Below, in pieces: positions 53,062 through 64,000 of a DNA stretch of 64,000 nucleotides. Origin of the DNA: Streptomyces cinnamoneus (lineage in GTDB: Bacteria > Actinomycetota > Actinomycetes > Streptomycetales > Streptomycetaceae). Below the pieces are notes generated by a model. It saw nothing but the letters and a program-made list of their open reading frames with translations. It was not told the DNA's origin and did not search any database. Both the position numbers and the translations under genes were made by a program. The DNA is taken from NCBI RefSeq assembly GCF_002939475.1, contig NZ_PKFQ01000001.1:1674001-1738000 (forward strand), read 5' to 3'. How positions within the stretch are numbered: position 1 is the first letter of the stretch; every line of letters starts with the position of its first letter.

Positions 53062-53838
53062 CTACTGGTCGCGGAAGCGCACGATCTTGACGAAGTCGTC
53101 CGCGTCCAGGGCGGCGCCGCCCACCAGGGCGCCGTCCACGTCGGGCTGCGCCATGATCGCGGCGATGTTGCCCGACTTGACCGAGCCGCCGTACTGGATG
53201 CGGACCTTCTCGGCCAGCTCCTGGCTGTACAGCTCGACCAGGCGGGCGCGGATGGCCCCGCAGACCTCCTGGGCGTCCTCGGGGGTGGCGACCTCGCCGG
53301 TGCCGATGGCCCAGACGGGCTCGTAGGCGATGACGATGCTCTCGGCCTGCTCGGCCGGGACGTCCTTCAGGGCGCCGTCGACCTGGGCGAGGGTGTGCGG
53401 GACCTGCTGGCCGGCCTTGCGGACGTCCAGGCCCTCGCCGACGCACAGGATCGGGGTGAGCCCGTGCCGGAAGGCGGCCTTCACCTTGGCGTTGCAGAGC
53501 TCGTCCGTCTCACCGTGGTACTGACGGCGCTCGGAGTGCCCGACGGCGACGTAGGTGCACTTGAGCTTGGCGAGCATCGCACCGGAGATCTCGCCGGTGT
53601 ACGCGCCGGAGTCGTACGCCGAGATGTCCTGGGCGCCGTACTTGATCTTCAGCTTGTCGCCGTCGACCAGGGTCTGCACCGAGCGCAGGTCGGTGAACGG
53701 CGGCAGGACGGCGACCTCGGTGGCCTCGTAGTCCTTGTCCGCGAGGGCGAAGGCGAGCTTCTGGACGTGCGCGATGGCCTCAAGGTGGTTGAGGTTCATC
53801 TTCCAGTTGCCCGCCATCAGCGGGGTACGTGCACTCAC
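53062..53838 (-). CDS. tpiA: triosephosphate isomerase
   Basis: A 258-residue TIM barrel. The substrate lysine is in [16 protein letters not shown] near residue 14, the electrophilic histidine in [16 protein letters not shown] near 100 and the catalytic glutamate in [20 protein letters not shown] near 170. The phosphate-binding loop is [14 protein letters not shown] 53838 follows GGAGG at somewhat long spacing. It starts six bases after the pgk stop, so the two are cotranscribed. Confidence 0.97.
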   Translation of the reverse strand: MSARTPLMAGNWKMNLNHLEAIAHVQKLAFALADKDYEATEVAVLPPFTDLRSVQTLVDGDKLKIKYGAQDISAYDSGAYTGEISGAMLAKLKCTYVAVGHSERRQYHGETDELCNAKVKAAFRHGLTPILCVGEGLDVRKAGQQVPHTLAQVDGALKDVPAEQAESIVIAYEPVWAIGTGEVATPEDAQEVCGAIRARLVELYSQELAEKVRIQYGGSVKSGNIAAIMAQPDVDGALVGGAALDADDFVKIVRFRDQ

Positions 53839-53844
53839 GGTGGT

Positions 53845-55056
53845 TCAGTCCTCCAGTGCGGCGAGGCCGGGGAGCGTCTTGCCTTCGAGGTATTCGAGGC
53901 TGGCGCCACCGCCGGTCGAGATATGGCCGAAAGCGTTCTCGTCAAAGCCAAGGATGCGCACGGCGGCGGCCGAGTCGCCACCACCGACGACGGTGAAGCC
54001 GTCCGAGTCGAGGAGGGCCTGCGCGACGGCCTTGGTGCCGTTCGCGTAGTCGGGGTGCTCGAAGACGCCCATCGGGCCGTTCCAGAAGACCGTGCCCGCG
54101 TCGGCGAGCTTCGAGGCGTAGAGCTCCCGGGTCTTCGGGCCGATGTCCAGGCCCTCCTTGTCCGCCGGGATGGCGTCCGAGGCGACGGTGTCCGGGTTGG
54201 CCGGGGCCTTGGTCTTCAGGTCCGGGAAGTCGGCGGAGACCAGGACGTCGACGGGGAGGACGAACTCCACGCCGCGCTTCTCGGCGCGCGCCAGGTACTC
54301 CAGGCAGACCGGGATCTGGTCCTCCTGGAGCAGGGAGATGCCGACCTCGTGGCCCTTGGCCTTGAGGAAGGTGTACGACATGCCGCCGCCGATGAGGATG
54401 CGGTCGGCCTTCTCCAGCAGGTTGTCGATGACGCCGAGCTTGTCGGAGACCTTGGCCCCGCCGAGGACCACGACGTAGGGCCGCTGGACCTCGTCGGTGA
54501 GCTTCTTCAGGACGCCGACCTCGGTGGCGATGAGGTCGCCCGCGGCGTGCGGCAGGCGCGCCGGCAGGTCGAAGACCGAGGCGTGCTTGCGGTGGACGGC
54601 GCCGAAGCCGTCGCCCACGTAGAGGTCGGCCAGCGATGCGAGCGCGTCGGCGAAGGCGCCGCGCTCGGCGTCGTCCTTGCTGGTCTCGCCCGCGTTGAAA
54701 CGGAGGTTCTCCAGCAGCGTGACCTCGCCGTCGGCCAGAGCGGCGACGGTGGCCTTCGCGCTGTCACCGACCGTGTCGGTGGCGAACGAGACGTTCTTGC
54801 CCAGGATCTCGCCGAGCCGCTGCGCGGCCGGGGCGAGGGAGAACTGGGGGTCCGGGGCGCCCTTGGGACGGCCCAGGTGGGAGGCGACGATCACCTTGGC
54901 GCCCGCCTCGGCGAGCTTGGCGATCGTCGGCGCGACGGCGCGGATGCGGCCGTCGTCGGTGATGGTGGTGCCCTCGAGGGGCACGTTGAGGTCGGCGCGT
55001 ACGAAGACGCGCTTGCCCCCGATGCCGCCCTGGATGAGTTCGTCGATCGTCTTCAT
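53845..55056 (-). CDS. pgk: phosphoglycerate kinase
   Basis: A 403-residue two-domain kinase transferring phosphate between 1,3-bisphosphoglycerate and ADP. The N-terminal signature is KRVFVRADLNVPLEGTTITDDGR near residues 14-36, with ASHLGRPKGAPDP near 58; the nucleotide domain has PYVVVLGGAKVSDKLGVIDNLL and VVGGGDSAAAVR, followed by STGGGASLEYLEGKTLPG. It lies about 150 bp downstream of gap with two hairpins between them, and 6 bp upstream of tpiA. Confidence 0.97.
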   Translation of the reverse strand: MKTIDELIQGGIGGKRVFVRADLNVPLEGTTITDDGRIRAVAPTIAKLAEAGAKVIVASHLGRPKGAPDPQFSLAPAAQRLGEILGKNVSFATDTVGDSAKATVAALADGEVTLLENLRFNAGETSKDDAERGAFADALASLADLYVGDGFGAVHRKHASVFDLPARLPHAAGDLIATEVGVLKKLTDEVQRPYVVVLGGAKVSDKLGVIDNLLEKADRILIGGGMSYTFLKAKGHEVGISLLQEDQIPVCLEYLARAEKRGVEFVLPVDVLVSADFPDLKTKAPANPDTVASDAIPADKEGLDIGPKTRELYASKLADAGTVFWNGPMGVFEHPDYANGTKAVAQALLDSDGFTVVGGGDSAAAVRILGFDENAFGHISTGGGASLEYLEGKTLPGLAALED

Positions 55057-55093
55057 GCAGTGACTCCGGTACTTCCGTAGGGGTCAGTCATGA

Positions 55094-55194
55094 GACGGGG
55101 CCCGGACGACGCCTCATCGCGTCGCACGAGCCCCGTCCCTTACCACATCCCGCTGTCTGTGACGGTGCGCTCGCCGGTGCCGTCGGCGGCACCG
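55094..55194 (-). terminator. paired hairpins between gap and pgk
   Basis: Directly after the gap stop, GGTGCCG/CGGCACC with an extra closing pair forms an 8-bp stem with a TCGG loop (55175-55194). Nearer pgk a compound stem combines GACGGGGC (55094-55101) with GCCCCGTC (55130-55137) and an inner CGACGC/GCGTCG. They may attenuate readthrough or stabilise the gap mRNA, allowing different levels of gap and pgk. Confidence 0.6.
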
Positions 55195-55209
55195 TCGGTC
55201 AGACAGATA

Positions 55210-58711
<3,502 letters not shown>

Positions 58712-58897
58712 GAGCCCCCCTTGCTGTTGTCTGCCACGTCAGTACACGGGGGCCAGACTCGTAACCCTTCATGATCATGTCAATGACGCGTTTTGCGTCG
58801 CGCCGGGAGGACGCTGCCTGGTCGTGCGGCGGTGCGGGGACGGCACGGAGGCACGGCGCCGTGCGGCGGAGACCGCAGGGGGTGAGGGCGCGGGCGG

Positions 58898-58933
58898 CCG
58901 GATCCGGGCCGGGAGGACACGGGCCGGATCCGG
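58898..58933 (-). terminator. repeat hairpin downstream of whiA
   Basis: The self-complementary decamer CCGGATCCGG occurs at 58898-58907 and 58924-58933. The two copies with flanking GC can fold into a ~13-bp stem with one mismatch and a 10-nt loop. It lies 47-82 bp past the whiA stop. The rest of 58712-58979 contains no gene. Confidence 0.55.
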
Positions 58934-58979
58934 GGGCCGGCAAAAGGGCGCGCTACGGCGCCGGGGGCCTCGCGGCAGG

Positions 58980-59987
58980 TCAGCCGACCATGCCCTCGGC
59001 CATCTCCTCGGTGAGGTCCGAGAGGTCGGACAGGGTCGACTCGGTGCCGGGGATGCCCAGGTCCTGGGCGCGCTTGTCGGCCATCGCCAGCAGGCGGCGG
59101 ATGCGGCCGGCCACGGCGTCCTTGGTCAGCGGCGGGTCGGCGAGGGCGCCGAGCTCCTCCAGGGACGCCTGCTTGTGCTCCATGCGCAGTCGTCCGGCGG
59201 CGGCGAGGTGCTCGGGCACCTCCTCGCCGAGGATCTCCAGCGCCCGCTGCACGCGCGCGCCCGCCGCGACGGCGGCCCGGGCCGAGCGGCGCAGGTTGGC
59301 GTCGTCGAAGTTGGCCAGGCGGTTGGCGGTGGCCCGGACCTCGCGGCGCATGCGCCGCTCCTCCCAGGCGAGCACCGACTCATGGGCGCCGAGGCGCGTC
59401 AACAGCGCGCCGATCGCGTCACCGTCCCGGACGACGACGCGGTCCACTCCGCGCACCTCCCGGGCCTTGGCCGCGATCTGGAGCCGGCGGGCCGCGCCGA
59501 CCAGGGCCAGCGCCGCCTCGGGGCCGGGGCAGGTCACCTCCAGGGAGGAGGAGCGGCCCGGCTCGGTCAGCGAGCCGTGGGCGAGGAAGGCGCCCCGCCA
59601 GGCGGCCTCCGCGTCGCAGGTGGCACCGGAGACGACCTGCGGGGGCAGCCCGCGGATCGGCCGGCCGCGGCCGTCGACCAGGCCGGTCTGGCGCGCCAGC
59701 TGGTCACCGCCCGCCACCACCCGCACCACGTACCGGCTGCCCCTGCGGAGGCCGCCGGGGGCCATGACCACCAGGTCGGAGGCGTGTCCGAAGATCTCCA
59801 GGATGTCCTTGCGCAGCCGCCGGGCGGCGATCCCGGTGTCCAGCTCCGCCTCGATCACGATGCGCCCGCTGACCAGGTGCAGACCGCCCGCGAACCGCAG
59901 GATCGCCGAGACCTCCGCTTTCCGGCAGCAGGTGCGGGTGACGGGGAGCCGGGAGATTTCATCCTTCACCGCTGCCGTCATCGCCAT
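58980..59987 (-). CDS. whiA: sporulation transcription factor WhiA
   Basis: A 335-residue regulator required, with WhiB, for sporulation septation in Streptomyces aerial hyphae. The N-terminal LAGLIDADG-like domain contains [20 protein letters not shown] near residues 14-33 and [17 protein letters not shown]. The C-terminal DNA-binding domain includes [20 protein letters not shown] and [20 protein letters not shown]. The tail has a small tandem duplication (SDLSDL) before [13 protein letters not shown] 59987 gives [15 protein letters not shown] 59981, which overlaps the yvcK stop, is the alternative. Confidence 0.96.
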   Translation of the reverse strand: MAMTAAVKDEISRLPVTRTCCRKAEVSAILRFAGGLHLVSGRIVIEAELDTGIAARRLRKDILEIFGHASDLVVMAPGGLRRGSRYVVRVVAGGDQLARQTGLVDGRGRPIRGLPPQVVSGATCDAEAAWRGAFLAHGSLTEPGRSSSLEVTCPGPEAALALVGAARRLQIAAKAREVRGVDRVVVRDGDAIGALLTRLGAHESVLAWEERRMRREVRATANRLANFDDANLRRSARAAVAAGARVQRALEILGEEVPEHLAAAGRLRMEHKQASLEELGALADPPLTKDAVAGRIRRLLAMADKRAQDLGIPGTESTLSDLSDLTEEMAEGMVG

Positions 59988-61027
59988 GGGCCGATCCTTC
60001 CATGCATCCGAAAAATACGGTCGTACGCGGCGGCCAACAGCTCCGGGTCGTGAGTGGCCGAGCTGTCGGGCGCGGCGACCGCCGCCAGCTCGACCGTGGC
60101 CCCCAGCCGCTTGGCGGCGTCGGTCAGGCGCTCCCGGTCGGGCACGGCGGCCTCGTCGGCCAGCACCACGTCCAGGGCGAGTTTAGGGGCGTGTCGGGCC
60201 AAAACCTCCAAATGACGCTGCGGGGAGAAGCCACTGGTTTCCCCGGGCTGCGGGGCGAGGTTCAGTGAGAGCACCCGGCGGGCCTTGGTCTCCTGGAGGG
60301 CCTGGAGCAGCTCGGGCACCAGCAGGTGCGGGATGACGGAGGAGAACCAGGAGCCCGGCCCGAGGACCACCCAGTCCGCGTCCAGCACGGCCTCGACGGC
60401 CTCGGGCACCGCCGGCGGCTCCTCCGGGACGACGTGCACGGACTGCACCTCGCCGGGGGTCAGCGCCACGGTGGCCTGGCCGCACACGGTGGTGATCTCG
60501 TCGGGGGCGGCCGGGTCGTGGCCCCGGACCAGCGCCTGGAGTTCGAGCGGAACGGCCGACATGGGCAGCACCCGGCCGTGGGCGCCCAGCAGCCTGCCGA
60601 CCAGGTCGAGGGCCTTGACGTGGTCGCCCAGCTGTTCCCACAGGGCCACGATCAGCAGATTGCCCACGGCGTGGCCGTGCAGCTCGCCCTGGCTCTCGAA
60701 GCGGTGCTTGATGACGCGCGCCCAGGTCTGTCCCCAGTCGTCGTCCCCGCACAGGGCCGCGAGGGCCTTGCGGAGGTCGCCGGGGGGCAGCACGCCCAGC
60801 TCGTCGCGGAGCCGGCCGCTGGAGCCGCCGTCGTCGGCGACGGTGACGACCGCCGTCAGGTCTCCGGTGATCCGGCGCAGGGCGGCGAGCGAGGCGGACA
60901 GCCCGTGGCCGCCGCCGAGGGCGACGACCTTGGGCTGTGCCCCGCGGACCACACGGCTGTCGGCGCCGCGTGCCCGGCCGGGGACCAGCCGGCGGACACG
61001 GCGCATCCGGGGGGCGCGGCCGGTCAC
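59978..61027 (-). CDS. yvcK: YvcK-family gluconeogenesis/cell-shape factor
   Basis: A 349-residue protein related to the 2-phospho-L-lactate transferase CofD fold; YvcK/CuvA proteins bind UDP-sugars and influence carbon use and cell-wall growth. The motif [19 protein letters not shown] near residues 27-45 and [18 protein letters not shown] with [16 protein letters not shown] follow; [16 protein letters not shown] and [16 protein letters not shown] are conserved. The GTG at 61027 overlaps the rapZ stop (GTGA), and an Arg-rich segment precedes the domain. Confidence 0.94.
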   Translation of the reverse strand: MTGRAPRMRRVRRLVPGRARGADSRVVRGAQPKVVALGGGHGLSASLAALRRITGDLTAVVTVADDGGSSGRLRDELGVLPPGDLRKALAALCGDDDWGQTWARVIKHRFESQGELHGHAVGNLLIVALWEQLGDHVKALDLVGRLLGAHGRVLPMSAVPLELQALVRGHDPAAPDEITTVCGQATVALTPGEVQSVHVVPEEPPAVPEAVEAVLDADWVVLGPGSWFSSVIPHLLVPELLQALQETKARRVLSLNLAPQPGETSGFSPQRHLEVLARHAPKLALDVVLADEAAVPDRERLTDAAKRLGATVELAAVAAPDSSATHDPELLAAAYDRIFRMHGRIGPWR

Positions 61028-61956
61028 TCGCGCCCCATGTCCCGGTGCACGACGACGGTCTCGACGCCCTCCGAGACCAGGCGGTGGGCGAGCTTCTCCG
61101 ACATCGCGACCGAGCGGTGCTTGCCGCCGGTGCAGCCGACCGCGATGGTCACGTAGCGCTTGCCCTCGCGGCGGTAGCCGGCGGCGATGAGCTGGAGCAG
61201 CTCGGTGTAGCGGTCGAGGAACTCCTTGGCGCCGGGCTGGTTGAAGACGTAGCCGGACACCTCCTCGTTGAGGCCGGTGAAGGGCCGCAGCTCCGGCACC
61301 CAGTGCGGGTTGGGCAGGAAGCGGCAGTCCACGACGAGGTCGGCGTCGACGGGCAGGCCGTACTTGAAGCCGAAGGACATGACGGTGGCGCGCAGCTCCG
61401 GCTCCTCCTCGCCCGCGAACTGGGCGTCCAGCTTGGCGCGCAGTTCGTGGACGTTGAGGCTGGAGGTGTCGATGACCAGGTCGGCGTCGCCGCGCAGCTC
61501 GCGCAGCAGGTCGCGCTCGGCCGCGATGCCGTCGACGATGCGCCCCGAGCCCTGGAGCGGGTGGGGGCGGCGCACCGACTCGAAGCGGCGCACCAGGGCC
61601 TCGTCGGACGCCTCCAGGAAGATCACGCGCCGCTTGACCTTCTTCGCCTCCAGGTCGGCGAGGGACTCGCGGAGGTTGTCGAAGAAGCGCCGGCCGCGCA
61701 CGTCCACGACCACGGCGATGCGGGCCACGTTGCCCTGGGAGCGGGCGCCGAGGTCCACCATGGTGGGGATCAGTGCGGGCGGCAGGTTGTCCACCACGAA
61801 CCAGCCGAGGTCCTCGAGACACTTGGCGGCGGTGCTGCGTCCCGCCCCCGACATGCCGGAGATGATCACCAGTTCGGGGATGCCCGTCGCCTCGCCGCCG
61901 GCGTCCGCCGTCGCGCCCGTACTCACCTGTGCTCCGTCCCGGTCGGTCACGTTCAT
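61024..61956 (-). CDS. rapZ: RapZ-family nucleotide-binding protein
   Basis: About 310 residues. The P-loop is VIISGMSGAGRSTAAKCLEDLG near residues 30-51 (Arg in place of the usual Lys, as in relatives), then WFVVDNLPPALIPTMVDL and FLEASDEALVRRFESVRRPH. The C-terminal RapZ signature reads YVTIAVGCTGGKHRSVAM, with VMSFGFKYGLPVDADLVVDCRFLPNPH before it. In E. coli RapZ controls amino-sugar metabolism through a small RNA; its role in actinomycetes is unclear. ATG 61956 has a GGGGGAAG site. ATG 62133, overlapping the uvrC stop, would add 59 residues. Confidence 0.93.
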   Translation of the reverse strand: MNVTDRDGAQVSTGATADAGGEATGIPELVIISGMSGAGRSTAAKCLEDLGWFVVDNLPPALIPTMVDLGARSQGNVARIAVVVDVRGRRFFDNLRESLADLEAKKVKRRVIFLEASDEALVRRFESVRRPHPLQGSGRIVDGIAAERDLLRELRGDADLVIDTSSLNVHELRAKLDAQFAGEEEPELRATVMSFGFKYGLPVDADLVVDCRFLPNPHWVPELRPFTGLNEEVSGYVFNQPGAKEFLDRYTELLQLIAAGYRREGKRYVTIAVGCTGGKHRSVAMSEKLAHRLVSEGVETVVVHRDMGRE

Positions 61957-62129
61957 GCTGTCTTCCCCCGTTCTGCCGACGGCGCCGGGGGCGCCTGTCG
62001 TCCTGTCTTCCATAGTGCGGGTTCGGCGGTCCCACGGCCCGGACCGCGCGGCCGCGGCCGGGGCGTGCCGCCCGGCGGGGCCGTCGCGTCCTGCGGGGGC
62101 CGCGGCCGCGTCTGCTCCGGCCACGTCCA

Positions 62130-64000
62130 TCATTCCTCCGCGTCGTCCATGATCTCGCCCGTCGCCATGTTGACCGCGGGGGCGGGCGGGGCCGCCCGGG
62201 CCAGCGCGGCGACGATCGTCTCGGCCGTCTTGCGGCCGATCCCGGGCGTCTCGCAGATCTGCTCGACCGTGGCGGCGCGCAGCCGCTTGACCGAGCCGAA
62301 GTGTTTGAGGAGGGCCTGCTTGCGGGTGCTGCCGAGGCCGGGGACCGTGTCGAGCGGCCCGGCCTTCATGGTCTTGGTGCGCTTGCCCCGCTGGTAGGCG
62401 ATGGCGAAGCGGTGGGCCTCGTCGCGCACGCGCTGGAGCAGGTACAGCCCCTCGCTGGTGCGCGGCAGGACGACGGGGTCGTCCTCCTCCGGCAGCCAGA
62501 CCTCCTCCAGGCGCTTGGCGAGGCCGCACACGGCCACGTCGGTGACGCCCAGCTCGTCCAGGGCCCGCTGGGCTGCCGCGACCTGGGGCTTTCCGCCGTC
62601 GACGACCACGAGCTGCGGCGGGTAGGCGAAGCGCTTGGGCCGGTCGTCGCCCTCGGCGGAGACCTCGCCGTCGAGCGCCTCCTCGGTCCACTCCCCCGTC
62701 TTCTGCTTCTCCTGCAGATAGCGGCGGAAGCGGCGGCTCACGACCTCGTGCATCGAGCGGACGTCGTCCTGGCCGGTGCCGTGCCAGACCTGTGTGTCCC
62801 CGACGCGGCCCTTGATCTGGAAACGGCGGTACTCGCTCTTGCGGGCCAGGCCGTCCTCGAAGACGACCATGGACGCCACCACGTCCTGCCCCTGGAGGTG
62901 GGAGATGTCGAAGCACTCGATGCGCAGGGGCGCGGAGTCCAGGCCCAGCGCCCCGGCGATCTCCTCCAGGGCGCGGGAGCGGGTGGTCAGATCGGAGGCG
63001 CGCCTGGTCTTGTGCAGGACGAGGGCCTGCTGGGCGTTGCGCTGGACCGTGGCCATCAGGTCCCTCTTGTCGCCGCGCTGCGGGATGCGCAGGTCGACGC
63101 GGGCGCCGCGGCGCTCGGTCAGCCACTGGGCGACGGGCTCCGCCGGCTGCGGCAGGGCGGGGACCAGGACCTCCTTGGGGACGGCGTCGCCGCTCTCCTC
63201 GCCGTAGAGCTGCTGGAGGGCGTGCTCGACGAGCCCGGCGGTGTCGACGGCCTCGACCTTGTCGGTCACCCAGCCGCGCTGGCCGCGCACGCGCCCGCCA
63301 CGCACGTGGAAGATCTGCACGGCCGCTTCGAGTTCGTCCTCGGCTACCGCGATCAGGTCCGCGTCGGTGGCGTCCGCGAGGACGACGGCGTTCTTCTCCA
63401 TGGCTCGCCGGAGCGCCTCTATGTCGTCCCGCAGTCGTGCTGCCCTCTCGTATTCCATCTCCTCGGCGGCATCGTGCATCCGCTGTTCCAAACGGCGGAT
63501 GTACGCGCCGGTACGCCCGGCCATGAAGTCGCAGAACTCCTCGGCCAGTTCGCGGTGCTCCTCGGGGGTGACCCGGCCGACGCAGGGGGCGGAGCACTTG
63601 CCGATGTAGCCGAGCAGGCAGGGGCGGCCGATCTGGGCGGAGCGCTTGAACACCCCGGCCGAGCACGTGCGTACGGGGAAGACGCGCAGCATCAGGTCGA
63701 CGGTCTCGCGGATGGCCCAGGCGTGGGCGTACGGGCCGAAGTAGCGCACGCCCTTCTTCTTGGGGCCGCGCATGACCTGGACGCGGGGGAACTCCTCGTT
63801 CAGCGTGACGGCGAGGGAGGGGTAGCTCTTGTCGTCGCGGTACTTCACGTTGAACCGCGGGTCGTACTCCTTGATCCAGGAGTATTCGAGCTGGAGCGCC
63901 TCGACCTCGGTGGAGACCACGGTCCATTCCACGGAGGCGGCCGTGGTGACCATGGTGCGGGTGCGCGGGTGGAGACCGGCGAGGTCCTGGAAGTACGAGG
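62130..64000 (-). CDS. uvrC: excinuclease ABC subunit C (N-terminus beyond window)
   Basis: About 623 C-terminal residues are visible; the frame stays open to the window end ([20 protein letters not shown]), so the start lies beyond 64000. The visible part includes most of the GIY-YIG nuclease region ([20 protein letters not shown]), the cysteine cluster [10 protein letters not shown]...[18 protein letters not shown], a UVR motif [20 protein letters not shown], the RNase-H-like endonuclease ([20 protein letters not shown]) and two helix-hairpin-helix motifs ([32 protein letters not shown]). UvrC makes both incisions in nucleotide excision repair. It is the first visible gene of the rapZ-yvcK-whiA operon. 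Confidence 0.96.
   Translation of the reverse strand, partial: SYFQDLAGLHPRTRTMVTTAASVEWTVVSTEVEALQLEYSWIKEYDPRFNVKYRDDKSYPSLAVTLNEEFPRVQVMRGPKKKGVRYFGPYAHAWAIRETVDLMLRVFPVRTCSAGVFKRSAQIGRPCLLGYIGKCSAPCVGRVTPEEHRELAEEFCDFMAGRTGAYIRRLEQRMHDAAEEMEYERAARLRDDIEALRRAMEKNAVVLADATDADLIAVAEDELEAAVQIFHVRGGRVRGQRGWVTDKVEAVDTAGLVEHALQQLYGEESGDAVPKEVLVPALPQPAEPVAQWLTERRGARVDLRIPQRGDKRDLMATVQRNAQQALVLHKTRRASDLTTRSRALEEIAGALGLDSAPLRIECFDISHLQGQDVVASMVVFEDGLARKSEYRRFQIKGRVGDTQVWHGTGQDDVRSMHEVVSRRFRRYLQEKQKTGEWTEEALDGEVSAEGDDRPKRFAYPPQLVVVDGGKPQVAAAQRALDELGVTDVAVCGLAKRLEEVWLPEEDDPVVLPRTSEGLYLLQRVRDEAHRFAIAYQRGKRTKTMKAGPLDTVPGLGSTRKQALLKHFGSVKRLRAATVEQICETPGIGRKTAETIVAALARAAPPAPAVNMATGEIMDDAEE

Overview
The window is about 72% GC chromosomal DNA with densely packed, often overlapping genes (GTGA and ATGA stop/start overlaps), frequent GTG starts and long perfect hairpins between convergent genes. 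Protein content and gene order (pit, cob cluster, dapA/dapD, suf, ctaA/ctaB, tkt-tal-zwf-opcA-pgl, pgi, secG-tpiA-pgk-gap, whiA-yvcK-rapZ-uvrC) indicate a Streptomyces or very close relative, in the conserved core region that corresponds to roughly SCO1840-SCO1953 of S. coelicolor (order recalled from knowledge, not searched). No rRNA or tRNA gene, prophage or complete transposon was seen.

Region 1 (1-11.2 kb): a truncated gene, a class II aldolase, a low-affinity phosphate transporter (pit) behind a clear PHO box, then a cobalamin riboswitch driving cobD-cobQ-chelatase(ChlI/ChlD fusion)-cobO-cobB-cobE-cobC. The large cobaltochelatase subunit gene cobN, normally between cobQ and the chelatase gene, is absent. 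A 175-bp remnant with a CRISPR-repeat-like motif sits there. cobB carries an in-frame palindromic repeat in its interdomain linker.

Region 2 (11.3-30.9 kb) is accessory: a LAETG cell-wall-anchored protein, membrane proteins, an amidohydrolase, a coupled membrane protein/histidine kinase/response regulator unit, a beta-lactamase-fold hydrolase, a double TerD protein, a luciferase-like oxidoreductase, a Tat-exported PhoX-type phosphatase with its own PHO-box-like repeat, an extracellular nuclease, dapA and dapD (convergent), a subtilisin-type protease and an agmatine deiminase.

Region 3 (31-37.6 kb) is a complete SUF iron-sulfur operon on the minus strand (sufR-B-D-ferredoxin-C-S-U-T). A SufR-type operator (CAAC-N6-GTTG) abuts the sufR start codon, and an iron-box-like palindrome lies further upstream, shared with a divergent ABC exporter.

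Region 4 (39.5-56.3 kb) is central carbon and respiratory metabolism: heme A and heme O synthases, the pentose phosphate operon tkt-tal-zwf-opcA-pgl, then on the opposite strand pgi, an RbpA-family protein, secG and the glycolytic operon gap-pgk-tpiA. A ~160-bp MITE-like element with TA target duplication lies between pgl and pgi and supplies part of the pgi stop codon.

Region 5 (56.3-64 kb): a secreted M14 carboxypeptidase, then the conserved uvrC-rapZ-yvcK-whiA operon, with uvrC cut by the window end.
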